NCBI GenBank assembly: GCA_938088195.1
Contig: CALKEO010000004.1
Span: forward strand, 44,399 to 108,398
Length of the DNA stretch: 64,000 bases
Direction: 5' to 3'
Source: an uncultured Flavobacteriaceae bacterium
GTDB lineage: Bacteria > Bacteroidota > Bacteroidia > Flavobacteriales > Flavobacteriaceae
The notes beneath the pieces are model-generated. The model was not told where the DNA came from. It ran no database searches and saw only the letters and a list, made by a program, of their open reading frames with translations. The position numbers and the translations under genes are program-made. Numbering within the stretch: position 1 is the stretch's first letter; the number at the start of each line of letters is the position of its first letter. Of this stretch, positions 41,848 to 52,884 are shown piece by piece.

Positions 41848-42788
41848 TATTTTTTTGGTTTATATTTGGATTTTATAAAAATTTCATAATAGTCCTCATT
41901 TAAAAGACTTTTAACATTTACATTATTGTTTTTCATATACGAATTTACAATTTTATAGCCTAACCATTTACCAATACTTCCGGGTGATTGTTTATCAATA
42001 TCAAGATTAAATTTAGAAAATGGTGCGAATGAAATAAATCTAGATTTCAAATCATTTTTTGTACTGAACAAAAAATCATTTTCAATAAAAAAACTCCAAA
42101 TATTGCGTTCATTTTCATTAGCCCAAACTAACTTTTCTTTTGTTGAACGAAATTGTACGAAATCTTTTTTTTCAGCATTAAAAAATTTATTTAAATAAAT
42201 AATCTTACCATGATATATCATCTCACTCAATAAAGTCCTGTCAATAGGTTTTCTTGCAAATTTTTCTAAAATTTTGGTAGAAACATCGATGATTAAGTGT
42301 TGCTTAGTCATATTAGTTGAAATATATTTTGGCAAATCAGGATAAAAAGTATCACCAAGAAATGAATCAAGAGAAATAAACAACAAGGAATCAGAATAGA
42401 TAACTCGATTTTCATATTCAGATTGAGAATTTAACGTTATAATTTTAGGTCTTGAGAATGTTGGAATATTTTCTTCAATATTCAAAAATAAAGTCAATAA
42501 TTTTTTTTTTTCATCGACAAAATTATTAAATACTAGTGAACTTTTGTCAAAAATCGCTAATCTAATAGAGTCTTTTAAAAAAGACTCCCAAGTCTCTATT
42601 GGGTATTGTTTTGGAAATAAATATGGGTATTTTTTAATGAGCAATTGAAGATCATCTTTAGATGAATTATAGAATTCATTCTCAAAACGGTTAATAATTA
42701 AATTATTTTTAATTGAATTATTTTCACATCCAAAAAAAAACAATAAAAAAAAAGGGAAAATGAACTTATATATTTTAAAATTTATCAT
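41847..42788 (-). CDS. gldB: Gliding motility lipoprotein GldB
   Basis: Lipobox FFFGC; YPYLFPKQYPIETWESFLKD, FISLDSFLGDTFYPDLPKYI; gldBC pair. Confidence 0.92.
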   Translation of the reverse strand: MINFKIYKFIFPFFLLFFFGCENNSIKNNLIINRFENEFYNSSKDDLQLLIKKYPYLFPKQYPIETWESFLKDSIRLAIFDKSSLVFNNFVDEKKKLLTLFLNIEENIPTFSRPKIITLNSQSEYENRVIYSDSLLFISLDSFLGDTFYPDLPKYISTNMTKQHLIIDVSTKILEKFARKPIDRTLLSEMIYHGKIIYLNKFFNAEKKDFVQFRSTKEKLVWANENERNIWSFFIENDFLFSTKNDLKSRFISFAPFSKFNLDIDKQSPGSIGKWLGYKIVNSYMKNNNVNVKSLLNEDYYEIFIKSKYKPKK

Positions 42789-42871
42789 AAAACCATTAAT
42801 TTTACTTGATTAAAAATAATAAATCTAGCTTAACTTAAACCAACACAAACTTTTAATTAATTAAAAATTTA

Positions 42872-43660
42872 TTGATGAATTCTAAAAAAGTTATTGATAA
42901 TATCACTGAATGGTTAAATAATTATTCTTTAAAATCTAAAACCAATGGATTTGTGGTTGGCATTTCAGGTGGAGTAGATTCTGCTGTTACATCAACATTG
43001 TGCGCCAGAACTGGATTACCTGTTTTATGTCTAGACATGCCAATATTACAAAGCTCAAATGAACAAAATAGAGCTATAAAACATATTGATTGGTTAAAAA
43101 ATAATTTTAAAAATGTCTCGTCAAAATCTATAGACCTAACTCAAACTTTCTTGTCATTGAAAGACTCTATTGAAGAAACTTCAACTGAAAAAAATTTATT
43201 GTCTTTGGCTAATTCAAGATCAAGGTTAAGAATGACTACATTATATTATTTTGCTGGAATTTATAATAGTTTAGTTGCCGGAACCGGAAATAAAGTTGAA
43301 GATTTTGGAATCGGATTTTATACAAAATATGGAGATGGAGGTGTTGATATTAGTCCAATTGCTGATTTATTTAAAACTGAAGTCTTTAAAATAGCAAAAC
43401 AATTAAATATAATTAATGATATTTTAATAGCAAGACCTACAGATGGTTTGTGGGATGACGGAAGAACAGACGAAGAGCAAATTGGAGCTACTTATAAGGA
43501 ACTGGAATGGGCAATGAGAGAAAAAGATTTTGGAAAAAAATCTTTTGATTTTGAAGGTAGAGAAAAGAAAGTCTTTGAAATACTTAATAAATTTAATAAA
43601 GAGAACCTTCATAAAATGAATCCAATCCCTATTTATCTAGTTCCAGATGAATTACGTTAG
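42872..43660 (+). CDS. nadE: NAD(+) synthase
   Basis: VVGISGGVDSAVTSTL, VAGTGNKVEDFGIGFYTKYGDGGVDISPIADLFKTEV. Confidence 0.95.
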   Translation: MMNSKKVIDNITEWLNNYSLKSKTNGFVVGISGGVDSAVTSTLCARTGLPVLCLDMPILQSSNEQNRAIKHIDWLKNNFKNVSSKSIDLTQTFLSLKDSIEETSTEKNLLSLANSRSRLRMTTLYYFAGIYNSLVAGTGNKVEDFGIGFYTKYGDGGVDISPIADLFKTEVFKIAKQLNIINDILIARPTDGLWDDGRTDEEQIGATYKELEWAMREKDFGKKSFDFEGREKKVFEILNKFNKENLHKMNPIPIYLVPDELR

Positions 43661-43661
43661 T

Positions 43662-45596
43662 CTACAATACCCTGTTTAGCTTTTTGGATAATAACGATTT
43701 CAATTTATAATAATCTGTTATTTCTTCTAAAATTTCATTGTTGTTAGACTCTTTTAGTGTGTTTTTTTGAAGTTCTTTTACTTTTTCATTTATAAGATAA
43801 GTTCTCAAACTAAGAATTGTTTCTGAAACTAATTGTGGAATTACTCCAGATTTATTTTTGACAACAATATCTTTACTAATCCAGTCATGAAGTTGATACC
43901 TGTCCTCGTTCATTAAAATTGATGTTACGTGACCAGCCAGTTCGCTGTTTAAATTATTTATAAAAACTTCTAATACAAGTTTATTTCTTTTTTGAAGTTC
44001 CATTATTATTAAATTATAAAGATTCTTAAAAGATTCGTTTGTGAATTCAATTTCATCTTGTTGTAAATCCAAAAAAATTTTTTCATAAACCAACGATTCG
44101 ACTATACTAGGCTCCATCAACACCTCACCATTTTCACCTTTTTTTAAAATCACTTCCTCAAATTTTTCCTTTTTATCTCCATATAACAATAAAATTTCAA
44201 TTATCTTTTTTTCTAATTCAAATAATACATCAACAGTTTTATTTTTTTTTGTTTTTTGAACTTTAGTGATTTTATTTTTTGAAAAATATTTTATTTCACT
44301 TTTATTGAGTTGTGCTAAAGAATTGAATAACACCTCTTCTGAAACATCCATAATTCTAGAGCAATGCTTAACATAAATTTCTTGCTTTATCCTATCTGGT
44401 ATCATGGAAATACTAGTGACTATCTCATTAATGGTTTTTGCTTTTAAAATTGGATCATCAATACTCTTATTAACTAAAATTGAAGCTTTAAATTGAATAA
44501 AATCTTTAGAGTTTTCAATTAGAAAATCGTTTAACTCCTCATAACTTTTATCTTGACTAAAACTATCAGGGTCTAAACCCTCTGGAAATGTACATATATT
44601 AACATTCATCCCGACTGATAAAATCATATCAACACCTCTTAAAGTTGCATTAATACCGGCTTTATCACTATCGTATAACATAGTAATGTTTGAAGTTAAT
44701 CTTCTTATCAGGGTAATTTGATCAATCGTTAGAGCCGTTCCAGAAGATGAAACTACATTTTTAATTCCTTTTTGATGAAGTTGAATAACGTCAGTGTAGC
44801 CTTCAACAATATAGCAATTATCGAGTTTGGCAATTTCTTGTTTTGAATAATAAATTCCATATAAGACTTTACTCTTGTTATAAATTAAGCTTTCTGGTGA
44901 ATTTAAATATTTAGCTGTTTTTATTTGATTATTAAGAATTCTTGCTCCGAATCCTAAAACTCTACCCGACATACTATGAATTGGAAAAATCACTCTTCCC
45001 CGAAATCTATCAGCAGATTTATTTTCTTGAAAAATTGAAAGTCCTGTTTTTTCTAAAAAACTTTTATCATATCCTTTTTCTAATGCAGTTTTAGTAAAAA
45101 TGTTTATTTCTTTGCTTGAAAATCCTAAATCAAAACCATCAATTGTATCAGCTGAAAACCCTCTTTCTTTAAAATACGAAAGACCAATAGTTTTTCCCTC
45201 TGTAGAATTATTTAAATTTTTTTTGAAATAATCTTTTGCGAATTCCGAAACTATATATAAACTTTCTCTTTCACTGGCTTTCTCTTTATCTTCACTGTTT
45301 AATTGCGTTTCTTCAATTTCTATATTGTATTTTCTAGCTAAATACTTTATAGCTTCAGGATATGTAAAATGCTCATGTTCCATTAAAAAAGCAATCGAAT
45401 TACCGCCTTTTCCGCTACTAAAATCTTTCCAAATTTGTTTAACAGGGGAAACAACAAAACTTGGTGTTTTTTCATTAGAAAAAGGACTTAAAGCTTTAAA
45501 ATTAGACCCGGCTTTTTTTAATTGAACAAAATCACCGATCACTTCCTCGACTCTGGATTGTTCAAAGACCTTTTCTATGGTGTTTTTAGAAATCAC
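43662..45596 (-). CDS. dnaG: DNA primase
   Basis: 644 aa; KALSPFSNEKTPSFVVSP, Toprim VEGYTDVIQLHQKGIKNVVSSSGTALT. The usual CHC2 Cys/His cluster at the N-terminus is not obvious. Confidence 0.95.
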   Translation of the reverse strand: MISKNTIEKVFEQSRVEEVIGDFVQLKKAGSNFKALSPFSNEKTPSFVVSPVKQIWKDFSSGKGGNSIAFLMEHEHFTYPEAIKYLARKYNIEIEETQLNSEDKEKASERESLYIVSEFAKDYFKKNLNNSTEGKTIGLSYFKERGFSADTIDGFDLGFSSKEINIFTKTALEKGYDKSFLEKTGLSIFQENKSADRFRGRVIFPIHSMSGRVLGFGARILNNQIKTAKYLNSPESLIYNKSKVLYGIYYSKQEIAKLDNCYIVEGYTDVIQLHQKGIKNVVSSSGTALTIDQITLIRRLTSNITMLYDSDKAGINATLRGVDMILSVGMNVNICTFPEGLDPDSFSQDKSYEELNDFLIENSKDFIQFKASILVNKSIDDPILKAKTINEIVTSISMIPDRIKQEIYVKHCSRIMDVSEEVLFNSLAQLNKSEIKYFSKNKITKVQKTKKNKTVDVLFELEKKIIEILLLYGDKKEKFEEVILKKGENGEVLMEPSIVESLVYEKIFLDLQQDEIEFTNESFKNLYNLIIMELQKRNKLVLEVFINNLNSELAGHVTSILMNEDRYQLHDWISKDIVVKNKSGVIPQLVSETILSLRTYLINEKVKELQKNTLKESNNNEILEEITDYYKLKSLLSKKLNRVL

Positions 45597-45663
45597 TTTA
45601 TTAAATTATTACTCTACTGAAATTAAATAAAAAAAATGTATAAGAATAAATTAATTGAGAAAA

Positions 45664-46641
45664 TTAATATTCTCGTTCAATGACATAATTTACAAGTTGA
45701 ATTAAACTTTTTTTGTATCGATTGTCATTGAATCCACTTAAAGAATCCAAAGCTTGCTTTTGAAATAATTTTAATTTAGAGATAGTGTAATCGATTCCAC
45801 CTGACTCTTTAACAAACTCAATAACCTCTTTTACAACTTTTTTATCGTTATTATGATTTTTTATACAATTAATAAGCCATCTTTTTTTTGATTTTGAAGA
45901 TTTATTCAAAACATGAATGATTGGAAGTGTTAATTTTTTTTCTTTTAAATCAATTCCTATAGGTTTACCTATTTTTTTATTTCCATAATCAAATAAATCA
46001 TCTTTTAATTGAAATGCAATTCCTATTTTTTCTCCAAAATCAGCCAATTGATTTATTTTATCTTTAGAAACTCCGGATGCAGATGCACCAAGAGCACAAC
46101 AAGAAGAAATTAGGGAAGCTGTTTTTTTTCTGATAATTTCGAAATATATTTTTTCATCTATATCTAATCGTCTTGCTTTTTCAATTTGCAATAACTCACC
46201 TTGACTCATATCTTTTACAGATTTTGAAATTAATTTAAGTAAATCAAAATCATCATTATCTATACATAGAAGCATTCCTTTTGACAATAAGAAGTCACCC
46301 ACTAAAACAGCAATTTTATTTTTCCATAATGCATTTAATGAAAAAAAACCTCTTCTCATATTACTTGAGTCCACAATATCATCATGAACTAATGTAGCAG
46401 TATGGATTAACTCAATTACCGAGGCAGCTCGATATACTTTATCATCAATTTTTCCATTTGTCAGCATTTTAGCAGTTAAAAAAACAAACATTGGTCGCAT
46501 TTGTTTCCCTTTTCTGTTAACTACATAATGAGTAATTCTATTTAATAATGGAACATTTGAATTCATCGATTTTAGAAATTTTCCCTCAAAAAGTTCCATT
46601 TCTTTTTTAATAGAAAATTTAATTTTTTCGATTTCTTTCAT
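45664..46641 (-). CDS. Polyprenyl synthetase family protein
   Basis: LIHTATLVHDDIVDSSNMRRG, FQLKDDLFDYG motifs (two DDxxD-type). Confidence 0.94.
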   Translation of the reverse strand: MKEIEKIKFSIKKEMELFEGKFLKSMNSNVPLLNRITHYVVNRKGKQMRPMFVFLTAKMLTNGKIDDKVYRAASVIELIHTATLVHDDIVDSSNMRRGFFSLNALWKNKIAVLVGDFLLSKGMLLCIDNDDFDLLKLISKSVKDMSQGELLQIEKARRLDIDEKIYFEIIRKKTASLISSCCALGASASGVSKDKINQLADFGEKIGIAFQLKDDLFDYGNKKIGKPIGIDLKEKKLTLPIIHVLNKSSKSKKRWLINCIKNHNNDKKVVKEVIEFVKESGGIDYTISKLKLFQKQALDSLSGFNDNRYKKSLIQLVNYVIEREY

Positions 46642-46669
46642 TAATTAAATATACGACTCAAAATAAAAT

Positions 46670-47707
46670 TCAAACAATAAAATTGTTTGCAAGCTGTCCA
46701 CAAGCAGCATCGATATCCTTTCCTCTTGACTTTCTTATAGTTACTGGAATTTTATTTTTTTCTAATTCATAAACATATTTATCAATTATGTGGTCGTCAG
46801 CAGAAATAAATAATGAATTTTCTATTTTATTGTATTCAATGATATTAACTTTTGAAGGAGAGGCCTTACAGTAGCTTACTAATGCGTTAATATGCTCTAA
46901 ATCATCATTAACACCTTTCCAAATAATATATTCATAGGTCACTATTTTTCCAGTTTTTTTAAACCAGTATTTTATTGCATCAAGCAGCTCATCAAGTGGA
47001 AATTTTTTAGAAAAGGGCATTATTTTATTTCTAGTTTTTTCAATTGCTGAGTGTAAAGAAACAGCCAAATTAAATTTGACTTTATCATCAGCCATTTTAA
47101 TAATTAATTTTGATATTCCAGAGGTTGATACTGTTATTCTTTTAGGAGAAAGGCCCAACCCGTCTTTACTCGTTATTTTTTCTATGCCTTGGATTAAATT
47201 ATTATAATTCAATAAAGGTTCTCCCATACCCATGAAAACAATGTTTGAAATTGGTCGGTTATAATAAAGCTTGCTTTGACGGTTAATTGTGGAGGCCTGA
47301 TCAAATATTTCATCGGGATTCAAATTTCTCATTCTTTTTAACTTAGAAGTGGCGCAAAACTCACAATCTAAACTACATCCTACTTGACTTGATATACATG
47401 CAGTAGTTCTTTTTTTTACTGGGATTAGAACTGATTCAACATAAAGATTATCAAATAATGTTACTGCATTTTTTATAGTACCATCACTACTTTTTTGAAT
47501 ATTATCAATCTTTATATGGTTAATAACAAATTCTTTTTTTAACAATTCTCTCAACTCGAGAGAAACATTTGTCATTTCATCAAAAGAGAAAGAAGATTTG
47601 TTCCATAACCAATTATACACCTGATTTCCTCTAAAAGATGGATAATTTTTGGATTCAAAAAAAGAACATATCTCTTTAAGACTTAAAGAACGTATGTCTT
47701 TTTTCAT
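46670..47707 (-). CDS. rlmN: 23S rRNA (adenine2503-C2)-methyltransferase RlmN
   Basis: CSLDCEFCATSKL radical-SAM motif, FMGMGEPLLNY, SLHSAIEKTRNKIMP. Confidence 0.97.
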   Translation of the reverse strand: MKKDIRSLSLKEICSFFESKNYPSFRGNQVYNWLWNKSSFSFDEMTNVSLELRELLKKEFVINHIKIDNIQKSSDGTIKNAVTLFDNLYVESVLIPVKKRTTACISSQVGCSLDCEFCATSKLKRMRNLNPDEIFDQASTINRQSKLYYNRPISNIVFMGMGEPLLNYNNLIQGIEKITSKDGLGLSPKRITVSTSGISKLIIKMADDKVKFNLAVSLHSAIEKTRNKIMPFSKKFPLDELLDAIKYWFKKTGKIVTYEYIIWKGVNDDLEHINALVSYCKASPSKVNIIEYNKIENSLFISADDHIIDKYVYELEKNKIPVTIRKSRGKDIDAACGQLANNFIV

Positions 47708-47711
47708 AAAA

Positions 47712-48761
47712 TTATATTATTAACATGGCATCGCCATAAGAATAAAAATTATATTTTTCTTTGATAGCAACTTGGTAAGCTTCTTTAACAAAATCATGAC
47801 CACCAAAAGCTGCGGCCATCATTAGCAATGTAGATTTAGGTGTATGAAAATTTGTAATCATAGAATCTGCTAGACTAAAATCATATGGTGGAAAAATAAA
47901 CTTATGAGTCCAACCTGAATAAGGATTTAATGTTTTAAAAGATGACACTGAGGATTCCAAAGCCCTCATTGAGGTTGTTCCAACAGCACATATTCTTTTT
48001 TTATTTTTTTTTGCATTATTAACAATATCACAGGCATTTTGATTGATAAAGAGCTCTTCCGAATCCATTTTGTGTTTAGAAAGATCCTCAACTTCGACTG
48101 GATTAAAAGTGCCTAAACCAACGTGAAGTGTTATTTCTGCAATATTAATTCCTTTGATTTCAAGTCTTTTCAACAAATGTTTAGAAAAATGCATTCCTGC
48201 TGTTGGTGCAGCAACAGCACCCTCGTGCTTAGCGAAAATTGTTTGATACCTATCTTTATCAAAGCCTTCCTCTTCCCTTTCAATATACTTTGGTAACGGA
48301 GTCTGTCCTAATTCAAAAAGTGCTTTACGAAACTCATCATATGAACCATCAAATAAAAATCTTAATGTTCTTCCTCTTGATGTTGTATTGTCAATTACTT
48401 CGGCAACCAAGCTATCATCTTCTCCAAAATAAAGCTTATTTCCAATTCTTATTTTTCTAGCCGGATCCACTAATACATCCCATAATCTTTGTTCATCACT
48501 TAACTCTCTTAAAAGAAAAACTTCAATTCTAGCTCCAGTTTTTTCTTTATTACCCATTAATCTCGCAGGAAAAACTTTAGTATTATTTAATACAAAAGCA
48601 TCACCTTCATCAAAATAATTAACTACGTCTTTAAATGTTTTATGCTCAATAGTTTCATTTTTTCTATCAAGAACCATCAATCTAGATTCATCTCTGTGGT
48701 CAGAGGGATATTGTGTTAATAATTTAGATGGTAATTCAAAGTTAAAATGAGATAATTTCAT
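47712..48761 (-). CDS. queA: S-adenosylmethionine:tRNA ribosyltransferase-isomerase
   Basis: [63 protein letters not shown]. Confidence 0.97.
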   Translation of the reverse strand: MKLSHFNFELPSKLLTQYPSDHRDESRLMVLDRKNETIEHKTFKDVVNYFDEGDAFVLNNTKVFPARLMGNKEKTGARIEVFLLRELSDEQRLWDVLVDPARKIRIGNKLYFGEDDSLVAEVIDNTTSRGRTLRFLFDGSYDEFRKALFELGQTPLPKYIEREEEGFDKDRYQTIFAKHEGAVAAPTAGMHFSKHLLKRLEIKGINIAEITLHVGLGTFNPVEVEDLSKHKMDSEELFINQNACDIVNNAKKNKKRICAVGTTSMRALESSVSSFKTLNPYSGWTHKFIFPPYDFSLADSMITNFHTPKSTLLMMAAAFGGHDFVKEAYQVAIKEKYNFYSYGDAMLII

Positions 48762-48781
48762 GTGTTTTATTTTTAAAAATG

Positions 48782-48813
48782 CAAATATACACTTGTGAAA
48801 GTAGCAAAGTCAA
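48782..48813 (-). promoter_or_regulatory. Bacteroidota-type promoter for queA
   Basis: Minus strand TTG-N21-TATATTTG directly upstream of the queA start. Confidence 0.6.
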
Positions 48814-48834
48814 GTTTATTTAAATATAATTTCT

Positions 48835-50061
48835 TTAGACCTCTGATAATTTAAAGTTTAATTTCTCTAAGACTGACCAAAAAGAGGGAAAAGATTTAGA
48901 AATTACTTTGGGATTATTAATTATTATTGGTTTAACTATTCCTAAAGTTGCAAAAGCCATTGCCATTCTGTGATCATCATAGGTATTAATGATAATATCT
49001 TTTTTGATTATTATTGATTTTTTTAAATGTAAACTATCTTCTGTAATAATTACGGTTGCACCTAATTTTTCAAGTTCCACCTTTAATGCTAATAGCCTAT
49101 CGGTTTCCTTTATTTTAAGAGTGTGTAGCCCATAAAGATCGCACGGCAATCCTAATCCAAAACAAGTTACCGCTATAGTTTGAGCTAAATCTGGCGTATC
49201 ATTTAGCTTAAGCTCCAGTTTCTTTGGAAGTTTAAAATTTCTAGTCTTTTTTAAACTAACCTTATTGTTTTTAAAAATAGTTTTCACACCTAATTTATCA
49301 TAAATTTCAACTAATTTTTTATCGCCCTGAATTGAATTTTTAAAATATGTTCCAATATTAATTTCTGAACTTTTGGACAGTGCAACTACACTGAAAAAAT
49401 ATGATAAAGAACTCCAATCAGATTCTACATAATGTTTAGAAATATTTAAATTTCCAACTGGTTTAATCTCAATTCTATTATTTATAAATGAAGTTTCTAC
49501 TCCAATTCTGTCTAGTAAGGCTAGGCTCATATCAATATATGGCTTTGATGTAATTTCACCTATTAAATTAATAATTAAACCTTTTTCTAAACTTGGAGCA
49601 ATTAGAATTAAAGCTGTTATATACTGACTACTAATTTTTGCATCTAGAGAGACATTAAATACATTTAACTTTTTACCATTAATTTTTAAAGGGGGATATC
49701 CTGTTTTATCAATATATTTTACATCAGCTCCCAAATCATTTAAAGCATCTACTAAAATTTTAATTGGTCTATCATGCATTCTATCCGACCCGGAAATTAC
49801 ATAAGACTTGTTTTCTTGAATCGAAAAATAAGCAGTCAAAAAACGCATAGCTGTACCTGCATGGTGAATATTTACTTTACCCGAATTACTTAAAAGACCT
49901 TTTTCTAATACAACAGTATCATCAGAGTCAGATATATTATCTATTTCTATATTTTCCAAAAGATATTTCAAAATAAGTAATCTGTTAGATTCACTTTTAG
50001 AGCCTGAAATATTAAAAGATTTTTTTATTTCATTGTTAGGATGTGAAATTAAAAATCTCAT
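48835..50061 (-). CDS. aroA: 3-phosphoshikimate 1-carboxyvinyltransferase
   Basis: SGSKSESNRLLIL, HAGTAMRFLTAYF, SDWSSLSYFFS, IKETDRLLALKVELEKLGA, DDHRMAMAFA. Confidence 0.95.
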   Translation of the reverse strand: MRFLISHPNNEIKKSFNISGSKSESNRLLILKYLLENIEIDNISDSDDTVVLEKGLLSNSGKVNIHHAGTAMRFLTAYFSIQENKSYVISGSDRMHDRPIKILVDALNDLGADVKYIDKTGYPPLKINGKKLNVFNVSLDAKISSQYITALILIAPSLEKGLIINLIGEITSKPYIDMSLALLDRIGVETSFINNRIEIKPVGNLNISKHYVESDWSSLSYFFSVVALSKSSEINIGTYFKNSIQGDKKLVEIYDKLGVKTIFKNNKVSLKKTRNFKLPKKLELKLNDTPDLAQTIAVTCFGLGLPCDLYGLHTLKIKETDRLLALKVELEKLGATVIITEDSLHLKKSIIIKKDIIINTYDDHRMAMAFATLGIVKPIIINNPKVISKSFPSFWSVLEKLNFKLSEV

Positions 50062-50393
50062 TTATTTTTATTTAGTTTAGGGTTATTAATATGTCTTACA
50101 CGATCTCTTTTAGATTTTAATTTTAATTTATCACTAAAGGCTGATTCTAAATCACAATTCGTTTGATTGGCAATACAAAAAACAACAAATAAAACATCTG
50201 ATAATTCTTCACTTAAGTTTTTTTCTTTATCTGATTCTTTCTCTGATTGTTCCCCATATCTTCTTGCGATTATTCTTGCCACTTCACCCACTTCCTCAGA
50301 AAGTTGAGCCATATTAGTTAAAGGGTCAAAATAACGAACCCCATATTGTTTTATCCAATTATCAACTTGCTTTTGTAGTATTTTTAATCCCAT
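50058..50393 (-). CDS. MazG-like nucleotide pyrophosphohydrolase
   Basis: MGLKILQKQVDNWIKQYGVRYFDPLTNMAQLSEEVGEVARIIAR...LSEELSDVLFVVFCIANQ. Met at 50393 preferred over listed 50441, removing the overlap with dtd. Confidence 0.9.
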   Translation of the reverse strand: MGLKILQKQVDNWIKQYGVRYFDPLTNMAQLSEEVGEVARIIARRYGEQSEKESDKEKNLSEELSDVLFVVFCIANQTNCDLESAFSDKLKLKSKRDRVRHINNPKLNKNK

Positions 50394-50394
50394 T

Positions 50395-50856
50395 TTATTC
50401 TTTGTTTTTTGAATCAATAAAAATTGTAACTGGACCGTCATTCTCTATTTTTACTAACATATCTGCTCCAAAAATTCCAGCTTTTGGTTTTTTGTTAATT
50501 CTAGTTTCAATTGATGTTAAAAATTTTTGATAAATTTTTTTAGCGTAATCACTTTTAGCAGCCTTAATATAGGAGGGTCTATTTCCTTTTTTAGTTAAAG
50601 CATGTAATGTAAATTGACTGATTACAATAACATCGCCCTTAACGTCAACTAATGACTTATTCATTATTCTGCTTTCATCATCAAAAATTCTTAACTGACT
50701 TAGTTTTTTAGTTGTCCAATCTATATCATTTTCATTATCATTGATTTCTATTCCCAGTAATATGACCATCCCTAGATCTATAAACGATACCACTGAATTT
50801 CCAACTTCAACACTAGCTTTTTTTACTCTTTGTACAACTACTCTCATTAATTCCAA
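50395..50856 (-). CDS. dtd: D-aminoacyl-tRNA deacylase
   Basis: MRVVVQRVKKASVEV, VISQFTLHALTKKGNRPSYIKAA, GIFGADMLVKIENDGPVTIFID. Confidence 0.96.
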   Translation of the reverse strand: MELMRVVVQRVKKASVEVGNSVVSFIDLGMVILLGIEINDNENDIDWTTKKLSQLRIFDDESRIMNKSLVDVKGDVIVISQFTLHALTKKGNRPSYIKAAKSDYAKKIYQKFLTSIETRINKKPKAGIFGADMLVKIENDGPVTIFIDSKNKE

Positions 50857-51788
50857 AAATCAGTTCTATAATTTTTATTTTCATCTACCATCATGCTTAA
50901 ATAATTTTTATATCTAGATTTAGAAATCTGTCCATTATTTAAACTGTTTTTTACAGCACAGTTTGGTTCATTTTGGTGTAAACAATTGTTAAATTTACAA
51001 TCATGCTTGATTAATCGAAATTCTGAAAAATAATTACTTAATTCACTTTTGTCTATATCAATTAATCCAAAACCTTTGATTCCTGGGCTGTCAATAATTT
51101 TAGCTCCAAATTTTAAATCAAACATTTGAGCATAAGTTGTTGTATGTTGGCCTTGTTGATTTTGATGGGAAACTGAAGCTGTTTTTAAATTTAAATTAGG
51201 ATCCAAAAGATTTATTAAACTAGATTTCCCTACACCACTATGACCAGTAAAAATTGAAATTTTATTTTTCATTAGATTTTTAACGAAATTGATATTTATT
51301 TTTTCTTTTACAGAAATATTCAAACATTTGTAACCTATTTTTGAATAAATATCTTTTAAAGATTCAATAAAATCCGTATCGCTGGTTGAATAACTATCAA
51401 TTTTATTAAATAAAATAACTGTTTCAATTCCAAAAGATTCAGTTGCTACCAAAATTCTGTCAATAAAAACAGAAGAAGTAATTGGATTATTTGGCGTAAC
51501 AAATAGAAAACAACAATCAATATTAGAAGCAATAATATGTGAAAGTTTTGATAAGTTCACTGATTTTCTAATTATGTAATTTTTTCTTTTTTCAATTTTA
51601 TAAATTACACCAGTGTATTCGTTTTGATTTACAATATCAAATAAGACCCTATCACCAACAGCAATTGGATTTGTACTTTTAATACCATATGATCTGAATT
51701 TTCCTTTTATTGTACAATTATAAACCTCCTTAATCTCTGTTTTAACAGAATATAAGTTTCCGGTTGATTTATAAACAGTTCCTATCAT
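50847..51788 (-). CDS. rsgA: Ribosome small subunit-dependent GTPase A
   Basis: FTGHSGVGKSSLINLLDP, QHTTTYAQMF, DSPGIKGFGL, C-terminal Cys-rich zinc region. Confidence 0.96.
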   Translation of the reverse strand: MIGTVYKSTGNLYSVKTEIKEVYNCTIKGKFRSYGIKSTNPIAVGDRVLFDIVNQNEYTGVIYKIEKRKNYIIRKSVNLSKLSHIIASNIDCCFLFVTPNNPITSSVFIDRILVATESFGIETVILFNKIDSYSTSDTDFIESLKDIYSKIGYKCLNISVKEKININFVKNLMKNKISIFTGHSGVGKSSLINLLDPNLNLKTASVSHQNQQGQHTTTYAQMFDLKFGAKIIDSPGIKGFGLIDIDKSELSNYFSEFRLIKHDCKFNNCLHQNEPNCAVKNSLNNGQISKSRYKNYLSMMVDENKNYRTDFWN

Positions 51789-51791
51789 AAA

Positions 51792-52874
51792 TTAACCATT
51801 AATAACTCTTTTTTGATGATTAATTGATTCTTGATGAATTGCTTTAAACATTCTTAAAATAAACTCCTCACTTAATCCCTTTTTTTCACCGTCTAAAATC
51901 ATTTTTCCTAAAATTTCATTCCATCTTTTGGTCTGTAAAACTGCAACATTTTTTTTCTTTTTTAAGTTACCAATTTCAATGGCTACTTTCATTCTTTTAC
52001 CTAAATTATCTAGAAGACCGTGATCTATAACATCAATTTGAGTTCTAAATGTGTTTAAGCTGTTCTTGTAATCAAATTCTTCATTAGTAATTTTTCTCAT
52101 TTTTAAATCCTCCATCATTTTGATTAGAACTTTTGGGGTGATTTGTTGAGCAGCATCACTCCAAGCTTTGTCAGGATTTGTGTGCGTTTCAATCATTAAT
52201 CCATCAAAATTCAAATCCAAAGCTGTTTGAGAAATATCTTGCAAAATATCTCTTCTTCCAGCTATGTGTGAGGGATCACAAATTAAAGGCAAATCAGGAA
52301 ACCTGTTTTGTAATTCAATTGGTAATTGCCACTCTGGGTTATTTCTATAATTAGTTTTTTCATAAGTCGAAAAACCTCTGTGAATAACTCCAAGTTTTTT
52401 GATATTAGCACTGTATAACCTTTCAATTCCTCCAAGCCACAAGGCCAAGTCTGGATTTACTGGATTTTTTACTAATACAATTTTGTCAGTTCCTTCAAGA
52501 GCATCAGCAATTTCTTGAATAATAAATGGACTAACTGTTGATCTGGCTCCAATCCATAAGATATCCACATCATGATCTAAGGCAAGCTTCACATGATTAG
52601 AATTAGCAACTTCCGTTGCTATTAAAAGACCTGTTTCTTCTTTTACCTTCTGTAACCATTTTAAACCAATAGCCCCAACACCTTCAAACATTCCCGGCCT
52701 CGTTCTAGGTTTCCAAATACCAGCTCTAAATATTGAAACATCCGAATTTTTTAGCTCATGTGCAATTTTTAAAACCTGATCTTCAGTTTCTGCACTACAT
52801 GGTCCAGCAATTACCAACGGGTGATTAAGTTTAAAATCATCAAGCCAATTTTTCATTTCTTTTTTATTTTCCAT
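51792..52874 (-). CDS. Bifunctional DAHP synthase / chorismate mutase type II
   Basis: VIAGPCSAETEDQVLKIA, RAGIWKPRTRPGMFEG, HRGFSTYEKTNYRN; C-terminal chorismate mutase helices. Confidence 0.93.
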   Translation of the reverse strand: MENKKEMKNWLDDFKLNHPLVIAGPCSAETEDQVLKIAHELKNSDVSIFRAGIWKPRTRPGMFEGVGAIGLKWLQKVKEETGLLIATEVANSNHVKLALDHDVDILWIGARSTVSPFIIQEIADALEGTDKIVLVKNPVNPDLALWLGGIERLYSANIKKLGVIHRGFSTYEKTNYRNNPEWQLPIELQNRFPDLPLICDPSHIAGRRDILQDISQTALDLNFDGLMIETHTNPDKAWSDAAQQITPKVLIKMMEDLKMRKITNEEFDYKNSLNTFRTQIDVIDHGLLDNLGKRMKVAIEIGNLKKKKNVAVLQTKRWNEILGKMILDGEKKGLSEEFILRMFKAIHQESINHQKRVING

Positions 52875-52884
52875 TATTATAATT

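Noticed and set aside
50058-50441. 47-nt overlap of dtd with the MazG-like gene as functional overlap
   Set aside because: An internal Met (MGLKILQKQVD, 50393) is the better start and removes the overlap.
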